12,617 bases of DNA from NCBI GenBank assembly GCA_947479075.1, contig CANJZR010000045.1, positions 1 to 12,617 on the forward strand, given 5' to 3'. Of the stretch, positions 6,246 through 12,617 are shown one piece after another. The notes under the pieces were generated by a model. The model worked only from the letters and a program-made list of their open reading frames with translations, was not told the DNA's origin and made no database searches. The DNA comes from Planctomycetaceae bacterium (GTDB lineage Bacteria > Planctomycetota > Planctomycetia > Planctomycetales > Planctomycetaceae). The translations under genes and the position numbers were made by a program. Each line of letters opens with the position of its first letter. Position 1 is the first letter of the stretch.

Positions 6246-7715
6246 ATGACCTCCGCGACAGACTTTCGAGACACATTTTTCGGTCAGTTCCTTTTGTCTC
6301 CAGCGGATCGACAGGCACCAGCTGGCTTTCATCGATATTCGATTGGGAAGTGGAATTTAAATGCCCATTCCGCATTACCTGTTCATCGCCTCTTGAACGA
6401 GAACGGGGCGATTGTCGGTTTTGTGCTTGGTTACCCAATTCGAGAGGGGGCTTTGTGGTATGAATCGAATGAATTTCGATTACCAAGTTCCTCGGTATCT
6501 TCCGAAGCTGCCATGCTGGCATTCTTGAATGAGATGTCGGGGCGATATCTGGTGATCTTGCTTGAAAACCATCCGCTTGCTCCACGTATCTATCCGGACG
6601 CATTCGCGTCCTTGTCGATCGTCTACTCGGCCGAACAGCAGATCGCTGCTTCAACGACTTCACTTTTGGATTATCGAGAAGGTGTTGAACCTCGGTATCC
6701 GATTGGAGTCTACCCGGATGTGGGCTTTTACTATTATCCGGCGGGACTGACCGATTTATCTGGCTGCTCTCGTCTTTTGCCAAATCATGAGTTGGATCTG
6801 TCGACATGGGAGTCGCATCGTTTCTGGCCCAAAATTGCCTTTTTTCCCTGTGCGGCTGACCAGTCTGATGTCTATGTCAATCGAGCGATTGAGGCTGTCA
6901 GAAGTAATCTTGTTGCGACAGCTGTTCGACCGTTGACCTACGGTGGACTGACTGCCGGTCGTGATTCGCGGGTTCTCTTGGCGTGTACGCCGCCAGAGAT
7001 TCGCAACAGAACCGAGTACATCACCTTCAATTATCCAAATCGAAGCGACTCGAATCAGAAGGATATGCACATCGCCAAAATTCTAGCGAAGCGACATAAT
7101 CTGCGTCATCGGGTTCTCAACGTTCAGAACGCTTCCAGTGCAGTGCGCAGTAGCTATTTCTACCGGATCGGCAGGGCGGGCGGGACAGGGAAGGCGAGTG
7201 ACTTCTTCCAGGCGGCCATTGAGTCACTGGAGATGGGTGCGACCTGGCTGACAGGTTTCGGAGGGGAAGTCAGCTGCATGTACTACGCGATCGACGAGGA
7301 CCGATCGAATCGTCCATCCGCCGCTGATTTGCTGAATCGTATCGATCTCAGGGAGGATCATGGATGTCTCGCAGCTGTGAGTCGGTGGTTGGAGAAATTC
7401 CCTGCAGATTTTCCCGATGAACTCCTCGTGGAACTCTTCTACATCGAGAATCGAGTCGGTAGTTGGGCATGTCCTCACTTGTATGGGGCTGCACCGTTCC
7501 TGGCGAATATCATCCCCTATTGTGATCGTCGTTACGTCGAGGCATGTTTGAGGATGCCGTATGCATTCCGCCGATCGCGTGCATCGCAAGTACGGATGAT
7601 TCAACTGGCAGACCCGAGCCTGCTGGAAACGCCATTTGAGGCATTGACTGGTTTGACGCTGTGGAAACGCCGACTCCTTCGGAACCGTTTTTTCGATTTG
7701 AGTAAGTGGATTTAA
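6246..7715 (+). CDS. Asparagine-synthetase-like protein (class II amidotransferase-like plus PP-loop domain)
   Basis: A 489-residue protein with the two-part layout of AsnB relatives. Residues ~1-170 resemble the Ntn-type glutaminase fold: MSGRYLVILLENHPLAPRIY (97-116) matches the family's LxGxFAxxxxD...LYxD region. No Cys follows the initiator Met (MTSATDFRD), so glutamine hydrolysis is unlikely. The C-terminal synthetase domain has a PP-loop-like LTAGRDSR (235-242) in place of SGGLDSS, and GFGGEV (337-342) where AsnB has GEGxDE. It may adenylate a carboxylate or use free ammonia, or be a lasso-peptide or polysaccharide-locus relative; it is not a housekeeping asparagine synthetase. The ATG follows GAAAGGGACGAG. 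Base composition looks more AT-rich than carA, the SDR gene or mdh. No partner gene is adjacent. Confidence 0.8.
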   Translation: MTSATDFRDTFFGQFLLSPADRQAPAGFHRYSIGKWNLNAHSALPVHRLLNENGAIVGFVLGYPIREGALWYESNEFRLPSSSVSSEAAMLAFLNEMSGRYLVILLENHPLAPRIYPDAFASLSIVYSAEQQIAASTTSLLDYREGVEPRYPIGVYPDVGFYYYPAGLTDLSGCSRLLPNHELDLSTWESHRFWPKIAFFPCAADQSDVYVNRAIEAVRSNLVATAVRPLTYGGLTAGRDSRVLLACTPPEIRNRTEYITFNYPNRSDSNQKDMHIAKILAKRHNLRHRVLNVQNASSAVRSSYFYRIGRAGGTGKASDFFQAAIESLEMGATWLTGFGGEVSCMYYAIDEDRSNRPSAADLLNRIDLREDHGCLAAVSRWLEKFPADFPDELLVELFYIENRVGSWACPHLYGAAPFLANIIPYCDRRYVEACLRMPYAFRRSRASQVRMIQLADPSLLETPFEALTGLTLWKRRLLRNRFFDLSKWI

Positions 7716-7988
7716 GTGTCGCTCGATGCGGTGGGCGGGGGAGGTACTGGGTGTAAAACGTTACGGTTTCAGACTTTGCTCATATTCTGGGGAGCAACAT
7801 TGTCAGAATGTGTCAATTGGACAAATCATCAATGCCAATCGCGGTGAAATGGCGGTCAGCGGGTAGAACTTGGCTTACAATTGTGTGAGCGGCACTGGCA
7901 ATTCACTGTGGTGCGTCTAATTGTCTTGGCATTAGTGGCTTGTGGCGATATTGCAGGCAATGCAGGGAACCTTGCACGTCATCAAAAA

Positions 7989-8024
7989 GATCACAGAAAA
8001 GTGATCACATCTCGCATAAATGCG
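7989..8024. promoter_or_regulatory. Paired palindromes upstream of the RTX gene, candidate regulator sites
   Basis: GATCAC/GTGATC around a six-base AT-rich spacer, then CGCATAAATGCG six bases later, about 200 bases before the RTX start. The TGATCACA-like right half resembles a CRP/FNR half-site, but the full site does not fit their consensus spacing well. Sequence symmetry is seen; function is inferred. Confidence 0.3.
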
Positions 8025-8212
8025 GTAATGAACAAACCGATAACGATTATATGGAAGTAAAGTCGGAATTCACACGAATCTTGTAAAAAGGCTGTGAGTT
8101 GTCCGATTTTTCCATTTGTTCGCACTTCCACGCGGTCGACGGACAGGTAGAATCGACGTCAGCTACCCACATTCCCCAAAGTCATGGGGATTACACAGCG
8201 GCCCCAATGTTC

Positions 8213-8219
8213 GAGGAAG
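8213..8219 (+). promoter_or_regulatory. Ribosome binding site that fixes the RTX gene start
   Basis: GAGGAAG lies six bases before ATG 8226. The longer frame from ATG 8184 has no such site, and its 14 extra residues precede the conserved surface-protein N-terminus, so the start at 8226 is preferred. Confidence 0.8.
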
Positions 8220-8225
8220 TCTGTC

Positions 8226-10196
8226 ATGTTCTCATTGTTCCGTCGATCTGCTCAGGTACGTCGCTCCCATGCAAAAACGAGTCTGGTGAGTGGGCTGGTT
8301 CAACGGTTGGAGTGTCGTACTCTTCTGGCGGCCATTACCTACTCCAGCACTGCGACATCGATCACTGTGGTTGGAACAGACGCTGGAGAGACGATCAACG
8401 TATCGAAAAGTGGCTTGAATTTTTTCGTAAACGGCGTCGATACGCTAATTCCAGTTGGCACAAAAACGAAATTAACTGTGAACGCTTTGGGCGGTGCAGA
8501 CAGCATAATTCTTGACCCTTCGCTGACCCTGGTGATCACAACCTCGACGCTGTTCGGCGGAGCGGGAGCAGACACGATCTCCGGTGGAGCGAGCAATGAC
8601 TCCGTGGTCATCGATCAGTTCGATGTCATTGGTGACATGGGAGCTGGTGTTGACGCTCTCAATGCTTCTGCGGCGACAGACGCGTTGAATTTGAATCTGA
8701 CTGGAACGAACGTCGAGAGCGTTGCTGGCTCAGGTCTCGCCGACTTCATCGATGGTTCTGGCTTGACCACCAACGTGACAATCGATGGCGGGAACGGGAA
8801 CGATACGCTGTACGGTGGAAACGGGAACGACGTTATCCACGGCCGGGATGGCGATGATTCCATTCGAGGTGGAGCAGGAAACGATAACCTTTACGGAGAT
8901 GCTGGACGAGACAAGATGGACGGTGAGGCCAATGACGATGTCTTGTTCTTCGATTCAACTGACGTGGCGGTTGACTTTGGCTCGCAACTCATCGGTGGAA
9001 CGGGATTCGATGTTATCCGCATGGTTTCATTCGCCAGCCCCGGAATCAAACTGGTCCTGACCGATACGAATGGATTGGATCGCGTTCATGGTACAGATAG
9101 CGACGATGTTATTGACGCCTCCGCAGTCACGACATACATGGATATTCGTGCTAATGCCGGAAACGATTTGGTCAAGGCCGGGACTGCTGGCAATCAAATT
9201 CTGGCGGGTGCTGGCAACGATACGGTCCTGGGGGGAAATGGCAACGACTCGATCGCTGGCCAGGCCGGGAACGACTCCTTGGTTGGTGGGGGGGGAGTTG
9301 ACTTGGTTTCCTACTTCGACTCACAGACAGGTGTTGTTGTTGATCTGAACATCAACTTGACGAGTAATGACGGCTTGTCCGGTGGTATAGATACGCTTTC
9401 TGGCATTGAGAATGTGACGGGGTCCGATTTCAATGATCGGTTGACCGGAAACTCCTTGGCCAATCAGTTGATCGGAGGTAACGGAAACGACACGCTGATC
9501 GGACGTGACGGCGACGACAACCTTCAAGGAGGTGGTGGGAACGATAGTTTGGATGGCGGTAACGGAGCAGATGCTTTGTTTGGAGGTGCCGGGAACGACA
9601 CACTTAACGGTGGCGCTGGTACAGACAAGAGTGATGGAGAAGCTGATAACGACTTGATCTACGCGGATAACGATGAAGATGATGTCGTTGGCAATCTACT
9701 CGGAGGCAGTGGCTCGGATACTTTACGTCCGCAAAATACGGCACTGCCGTTGACCTGGGTGATTGGGGCGGCCGGGTTTGAAACGGTCATTGGTACAAAT
9801 CTCAATGATTCGATCGATTTGACGGGAAGTCCTGAAAACGTCACGGTGCTCGCCGGTGCTGGAGCTGACACGGTTGTCGGTGGAGATGGCAATGATTCAA
9901 TCGACGGCGCAACCGGAGACGATAGCCTGAGTGGCGGTAATGGTAATGACTTCCTGCAAGGTGGTGACAACAATGATATTCTCATCGGTGGTGCAGGCGC
10001 TGATACAATTCGAGGGGGAGGTGGCAATGACAATCTCTTCGCCTACTTGCAGGCTCCTCCGTCTGCCGGGACAGAATCCGATGGTTCCAAGGATATCCTG
10101 ATCGGTGATGCAGGGACCGATGAGTATTGGGCGAATGTGACGACCGATGCTGATGCCATCACCTCCGTCCTCGGGGAAATCAAACACATCGTTTAG
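8226..10196 (+). CDS. RTX (hemolysin-type calcium-binding) repeat surface protein with planctomycete extracellular N-terminus
   Basis: A 656-residue acidic, Gly/Asp/Asn-rich protein. The N-terminus is Arg-rich and then carries VQRLECRTLLAA (residues 25-36), the short motif of planctomycete surface and extracellular proteins (Pfam Planc_extracel type). Five clusters of GGxGxDxLx nonapeptides follow, at about 111-126, 187-238, 326-359, 416-477 and 542-606. They should fold into calcium-bound parallel beta-rolls outside the cell. Between clusters 3 and 4 lies the common RTX linker VVDLN...DTLSGIENVTGSDFNDRLTGNS (371-410). Residues 224-319 and 462-553 are diverged copies of one another (shared DK.DGEA module and linker). 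No enzymatic domain is visible; adhesion or S-layer-like roles are guesses. A T1SS-type export signal is possible, but no transporter genes are near. It is monocistronic, with its own terminator. Confidence 0.92.
   Translation: MFSLFRRSAQVRRSHAKTSLVSGLVQRLECRTLLAAITYSSTATSITVVGTDAGETINVSKSGLNFFVNGVDTLIPVGTKTKLTVNALGGADSIILDPSLTLVITTSTLFGGAGADTISGGASNDSVVIDQFDVIGDMGAGVDALNASAATDALNLNLTGTNVESVAGSGLADFIDGSGLTTNVTIDGGNGNDTLYGGNGNDVIHGRDGDDSIRGGAGNDNLYGDAGRDKMDGEANDDVLFFDSTDVAVDFGSQLIGGTGFDVIRMVSFASPGIKLVLTDTNGLDRVHGTDSDDVIDASAVTTYMDIRANAGNDLVKAGTAGNQILAGAGNDTVLGGNGNDSIAGQAGNDSLVGGGGVDLVSYFDSQTGVVVDLNINLTSNDGLSGGIDTLSGIENVTGSDFNDRLTGNSLANQLIGGNGNDTLIGRDGDDNLQGGGGNDSLDGGNGADALFGGAGNDTLNGGAGTDKSDGEADNDLIYADNDEDDVVGNLLGGSGSDTLRPQNTALPLTWVIGAAGFETVIGTNLNDSIDLTGSPENVTVLAGAGADTVVGGDGNDSIDGATGDDSLSGGNGNDFLQGGDNNDILIGGAGADTIRGGGGNDNLFAYLQAPPSAGTESDGSKDILIGDAGTDEYWANVTTDADAITSVLGEIKHIV
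9288..9295 (+). repeat. G8 homopolymer inside the RTX gene
   Basis: Eight consecutive G encode part of Gly354-Gly357 in the third repeat cluster. The frame is intact in this sequence. Runs of this length are prone to slippage and to sequencing error. Confidence 0.8.
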
Positions 10197-10226
10197 TGGT
10201 TTGACATTCCGGGGTCATGACTCATC

Positions 10227-10258
10227 AGAGGCTGGTCAAATTGACCAGCCTCTTTTTA
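10227..10258 (+). terminator. Rho-independent terminator of the RTX gene
   Basis: A perfect 11-bp stem, AGAGGCTGGTC (10227-10237) with GACCAGCCTCT (10243-10253) around AAATT, is followed by further T. It starts 30 bases after the stop codon. Confidence 0.95.
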
Positions 10259-10580
10259 TTGCGATCATCATATCCCGTTCGAATGCATTGATCTCTCACA
10301 TTCTTTTTCGCTCACCCGCATCGTGAGCAGAGTAGACAGGGAAGCAGCGGGTGAAACTCAGGCCAGCAGGTCTGCGGCCAAGGAGACGTCATCCCGCTGT
10401 ACTCCTGTCTCGATCCAGCCTTGGTCGACATAAGGGGGGGCCTGTGTGCGTTCGCTTGAAGCATGAGAATCGTGTGATGTGGGAAGTTTCCCCGAAGTGA
10501 ATCACCACACACGATCTAGAGGAAAGCGGTGCGATTTTCCCGTCCGCTCGGTGGGTGACCAAGCTCCTTGCTTTGCAACG
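10259..10580. other. Convergent intergenic region with inverted repeats
   Basis: No supported gene lies between the RTX terminator and the mdh terminator. Seen here are GCTCAC-N7-GTGAGC (10310-10328), a G7 run (10434-10440), and a larger hairpin at 10469-10515. In the last, ATCGTGTG pairs with CACACGAT, and an inner GGGA/TCCC lies within. Short reading frames exist on both strands but lack ribosome binding sites and protein-like composition. Confidence 0.5.
10469..10515. repeat. Composite hairpin in the convergent intergenic region
   Basis: An outer 8-bp perfect stem (10469-10476 with 10508-10515) encloses GTGAT/ATCAC and GGGA/TCCC pairings that can form competing inner stems. No T-run follows on either strand, so it is not a standard terminator. 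It could be a small structured RNA or a fossil repeat. Confidence 0.4.
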
Positions 10581-10616
10581 AAAAAAGCCTCGGGAACTCA
10601 ATTCCCGAGGCTTTTT
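10581..10616. terminator. Bidirectional terminator downstream of mdh
   Basis: GCCTCGGGAA (10587-10596) pairs perfectly with TTCCCGAGGC (10602-10611). An A6 run precedes it and a T5 run follows, so it can terminate on both strands. On the minus strand it lies about 30 bases after the mdh stop. Confidence 0.93.
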
Positions 10617-10647
10617 GCAAGCTTGATCAGATCGTTGAACCACTGAT

Positions 10648-11637
10648 CTACTTCAGCAGATCCCGCACGGTATCCCGCTCGGTTCGCAGCTCGTTCAGCG
10701 TCAGGTCGATCTTCTGCTGGGCGAAGGCATTGTGCTCGATGCCCTGGATGATCTTGTGGGTCTTGCCATCGCTGGTCAGCGGGAAGCCGAAGATCAGGCC
10801 CTCATCGACACCGTAGCTGCCATCGCTGCACACAGCTGCGCTGAAGCAGTCGTTCGCGCCGGTCGGTCGGACGACACCCTTGAGGGTGTCAAGGGCGGCG
10901 TTGGCCGCGGATGCGGCACTGGAAGCCCCGCGGGCTTCGATCACAGCGGCCCCACGCTTCTGCACGTTAGAGATGAAGGTGGTCTGCAGCCAGGCGTCGT
11001 CCTTGATGACTTCCGGTGCCGCCTTGCCGTTGATCGTGGCGTGGAAGTAGTCGGGATACTGGGTCGCCGAGTGGTTGCCCCAGATCGCCACGTTCTTGAC
11101 CGAGGCGAGTGGCTGTCCCGCCTTGATCGCCAGCATGCTTTTGGCACGGTTCTGATCCAGCATGGTCATCGCGTACCAGCGATCACGCGGCACCTTCGGT
11201 GCGTTGTGCATCGCGATCAAGCAGTTCGTGTTGCAGGGGTTGCCCACGACCAGCACTCGTACGTCCTTCGCCGCAGAGGCTTCGATGGCTTTGCCGGTGT
11301 TGGTGAAGATTGGCCCGTTGACGCGGATCAGATCGCCACGCTCCATCCCAGCCTTGCGGGGGATGCTGCCGACGCAGACGACCCAGTTACAGTCGCCAAA
11401 TCCATCGTTCAGGTCATCACTGCTGCACTTCTTGACGCCAACGAGCGTCGGGAAGGCACAGTCTTCCAACTCCATCGCGACCCCGTCCAGACTCTTCAGA
11501 ACGGGCGGAACTTCGACGAGATTCAAAATGACCGGCTGGTTCGGGCCGAATACCTCGCCGCTGGCGATCCGAAAGATGAGGGCGTAGCCAATGTTTCCTG
11601 CGGCACCCGTCACCGCGACACGAATCGGGGCAGTCAT
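10648..11637 (-). CDS. mdh: Malate dehydrogenase (NAD-dependent, cytosolic-type / type 2)
   Basis: A 329-residue protein, the usual length for the type 2 (cytosolic-like) malate dehydrogenase group. It interconverts malate and oxaloacetate with NAD(H) in the TCA cycle, in the cytoplasm. The dinucleotide-binding loop is VTGAAGNIGY (residues 9-18). Substrate Arg residues lie in IPRKAGMERGDL (Arg94, Arg100), then NPCNTN (133-138). The Asp-Arg of LDQNRA (Asp161, Arg164) and the catalytic His in WGNHSATQYPD (His189) are in place, so it should be active. LDQNRA differs slightly from the more common LDHNRA. The frame opens nine codons earlier (ATG 11664), but GGTGGAG with nine-base spacing points to ATG 11637. 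It ends in a bidirectional terminator and appears monocistronic. The 413-residue plus-strand frame over it is a shadow. Confidence 0.97.
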   Translation of the reverse strand: MTAPIRVAVTGAAGNIGYALIFRIASGEVFGPNQPVILNLVEVPPVLKSLDGVAMELEDCAFPTLVGVKKCSSDDLNDGFGDCNWVVCVGSIPRKAGMERGDLIRVNGPIFTNTGKAIEASAAKDVRVLVVGNPCNTNCLIAMHNAPKVPRDRWYAMTMLDQNRAKSMLAIKAGQPLASVKNVAIWGNHSATQYPDYFHATINGKAAPEVIKDDAWLQTTFISNVQKRGAAVIEARGASSAASAANAALDTLKGVVRPTGANDCFSAAVCSDGSYGVDEGLIFGFPLTSDGKTHKIIQGIEHNAFAQQKIDLTLNELRTERDTVRDLLK

Positions 11638-11646
11638 AAATGCAAA

Positions 11647-11653
11647 CTCCACC
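11647..11653 (-). promoter_or_regulatory. Ribosome binding site that fixes the mdh start
   Basis: On the minus strand GGTGGAG lies nine bases before ATG 11637. The upstream ATG 11664 has no comparable site and would add nine residues ahead of the conserved N-terminus. Confidence 0.75.
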
Positions 11654-11664
11654 AGATGGCACAC

Positions 11665-12090
11665 CGGAATTTCAGTCCACCAGACTGGGCTGCCACCTCG
11701 CCCCGTCTTGCTTCATTTTTGGTTGTAGCGACTGGGGGGCGGGTGAACAACTGTGCGTTGTTTCATTCCCACTCAAGGGGGGAACGGGACTTCCGCTTGA
11801 TGAAAGACGGGGAACTGGAACCACCAAGTCACGAAGACACACAGGCGATGCCTTGTCGATTTGTCACTGATCGGATTCACAGGGCGCTCTCTCTTCGTGG
11901 TCAGGATGATTATGGACGAAATGCATGCGAGGCATCCCTGCCACACACACTCTCGATCACCACCATTTCATGATGACTCCACCCTTCGTGCCCGTTTGAG
12001 GCTTGATCCAGGCACCAGTTTCATTTCCTCATGATGGGCAGCTACGATAAATGAGGAATACCGACTCACCCGTGCTGGACGCCCGCCCCC
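11665..12090. other. Divergent intergenic region between mdh and the right-edge gene
   Basis: 426 bases without a supported gene. A 57-codon frame (11800-11973, plus) lacks a ribosome binding site. Around 11818-11845 the sequence reads like a degenerate form of the ACCAAGxCACGAAGACAC repeat found scattered in several bacterial genomes. TTCCTCAT (12025-12032) and ATGAGGAA (12051-12058) form an inverted repeat just before the right-hand gene. No clear promoter pair was found. Confidence 0.5.
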
Positions 12091-12617
12091 ATGCTGCGAC
12101 TCACCTTCGATGATCAGGGAACTCAGCAGGGTGATATTCTGCTCGAATGTGGTGAGTACGTCCGACACGTCGATTCGTACTTCTTTTCGCTCGATCCGGC
12201 GGTTCGAGACCTCCCCGTGTCACAGCGAATTCGCGTCAGCCTCGAACGCCTCCTTGACCAGTGGCTGACAGCTGTTCAGAACGCTCAGCCGGGGCATTCG
12301 GTCTTCCTGCCGTTTGAATTCGCGGACGAATACACCGGCTGGCTGCGCGTCTCGATCGAGGGAGACCAGGCCCGCTGCCGTCCCGGCTGGTCGGCGATCC
12401 CCGGCCATACGATCCACCCGTCAAACATCGTCCGCTATCAGTCGAAAGTCAGTGACTTCGACCCGATCCCTGATGCAGAGGATCTTGTTGTGTCGCAGGT
12501 CGCCTTGGTCGAGGCGATCGAACTCAACCGCCTCGATGTCATCGACCTGCATCCACCAGCCATCGATCCGACTCCTGTCTTCGAGTACTTTCGGGGTGCA
12601 TATGGCACCGAGCTGCT
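12091..12617 (+). CDS. Hypothetical protein, unrecognised (C-terminus cut by window edge)
   Basis: An open frame of 175 codons from ATG 12091 to the right edge; an in-frame stop at 12052-12054 rules out a longer N-terminus with another ATG. The composition is protein-like: MLRLTFDDQGTQQGDILLE, then EYVRHVDSYFFSLDP (residues 22-36), a helix-like stretch SQRIRVSLERLLDQWLTAVQ (44-63), VFLPFEFADEYTGWLRV (70-86) and SDFDPIPDAEDLVVSQVAL (122-140). There is no signal peptide and no membrane segment, so a cytoplasmic location is likely. I do not recognise the family. A weak fit to a helper or immunity-like small protein cannot be tested without the C-terminus. No clear Shine-Dalgarno lies upstream (CCCGCCCCC). 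Minus-strand frames here are shadows. Confidence 0.75.
   Translation, partial: MLRLTFDDQGTQQGDILLECGEYVRHVDSYFFSLDPAVRDLPVSQRIRVSLERLLDQWLTAVQNAQPGHSVFLPFEFADEYTGWLRVSIEGDQARCRPGWSAIPGHTIHPSNIVRYQSKVSDFDPIPDAEDLVVSQVALVEAIELNRLDVIDLHPPAIDPTPVFEYFRGAYGTEL

Larger units (their letters stand above)
7716..8225 (+). other. AT-rich intergenic region upstream of the RTX surface protein
   Basis: 510 bases without a credible gene. It must contain the 3' end of the asparagine-synthetase-like transcript, for which no clear terminator is visible, and the promoter of the RTX gene. Two perfect palindromes lie close together: GATCAC-N6-GTGATC (7989-8006) and CGCAT-AA-ATGCG (8013-8024). A -10-like ATTATAT follows near 8047-8053, without a convincing -35 at the right distance. 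Confidence 0.5.

Noticed and set aside
6031..6807. 258-residue minus-strand frame overlapping the start of the asparagine-synthetase-like gene
   Set aside because: Low-complexity Ser/Arg/Pro/Gln-rich antisense sequence with no motif; the plus frame shows a clear domain layout.
8226..10196. Repetitive DNA as a CRISPR or tandem DNA repeat array
   Set aside because: The periodicity is nine codons with degenerate third positions and encodes RTX nonapeptides; there are no identical direct repeats with unique spacers.
10301..10328. T-run plus inverted repeat as a terminator
   Set aside because: The T-run precedes the stem on the plus strand, and on the minus strand the stem is followed by A, so neither orientation gives a terminator.
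10732..11973. 413-residue plus-strand frame opposite mdh
   Set aside because: Antisense shadow of malate dehydrogenase; no motif, and the composition is typical of opposite-strand reading.

Overview
The window looks like chromosomal DNA from a planctomycete of the Planctomycetia type. Three things point there: a DUF1559-like protein (1208-1978, minus), a surface protein carrying the planctomycete extracellular N-terminal motif L-E-x-R-x-L-L-A (8226-10196), and the mix of moderately GC-rich housekeeping genes with long, hairpin-rich intergenic stretches. No tRNA, rRNA, CRISPR array, insertion sequence or prophage was seen.

Layout. Positions 1-4642 hold a run of minus-strand genes. In transcription order these are an ArsR-type regulator with its own terminator, a hairpin-rich leader, carA (carbamoyl-phosphate synthase small subunit), a PIN-domain (VapC-like) toxin starting at TTG, its overlapping small antitoxin candidate, a membrane-anchored DUF1559-like protein, and a secreted propeller-like protein cut by the left edge. 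A divergent intergenic region (4643-5231) separates these from a plus-strand SDR protein (5232-6011) whose catalytic Ser and Tyr are replaced. The next block looks more AT-rich: an asparagine-synthetase-like protein (6246-7715), a roughly 510-base gap, and a 656-residue RTX-repeat surface protein (8226-10196) with a strong terminator. A convergent intergenic region follows, with several inverted repeats and a bidirectional terminator, then malate dehydrogenase (10648-11637, minus). After a divergent gap, an unrecognised plus-strand gene (from 12091) runs off the right edge.

Functional picture. carA and mdh are core metabolism (pyrimidine/arginine precursor supply; TCA cycle). The rest is accessory: a toxin-antitoxin pair directly behind carA, two envelope or secreted proteins, a possibly non-catalytic SDR, an asparagine-synthetase relative of the kind found in surface-polysaccharide or peptide-modification loci, and a large calcium-binding-repeat surface protein. 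No multi-gene system of an entirely new type stands out. The most noteworthy items are the tetrad-less SDR, the toxin-first TA pair coupled to carA, the internally duplicated RTX surface protein, and the modified asparagine-synthetase homologue.
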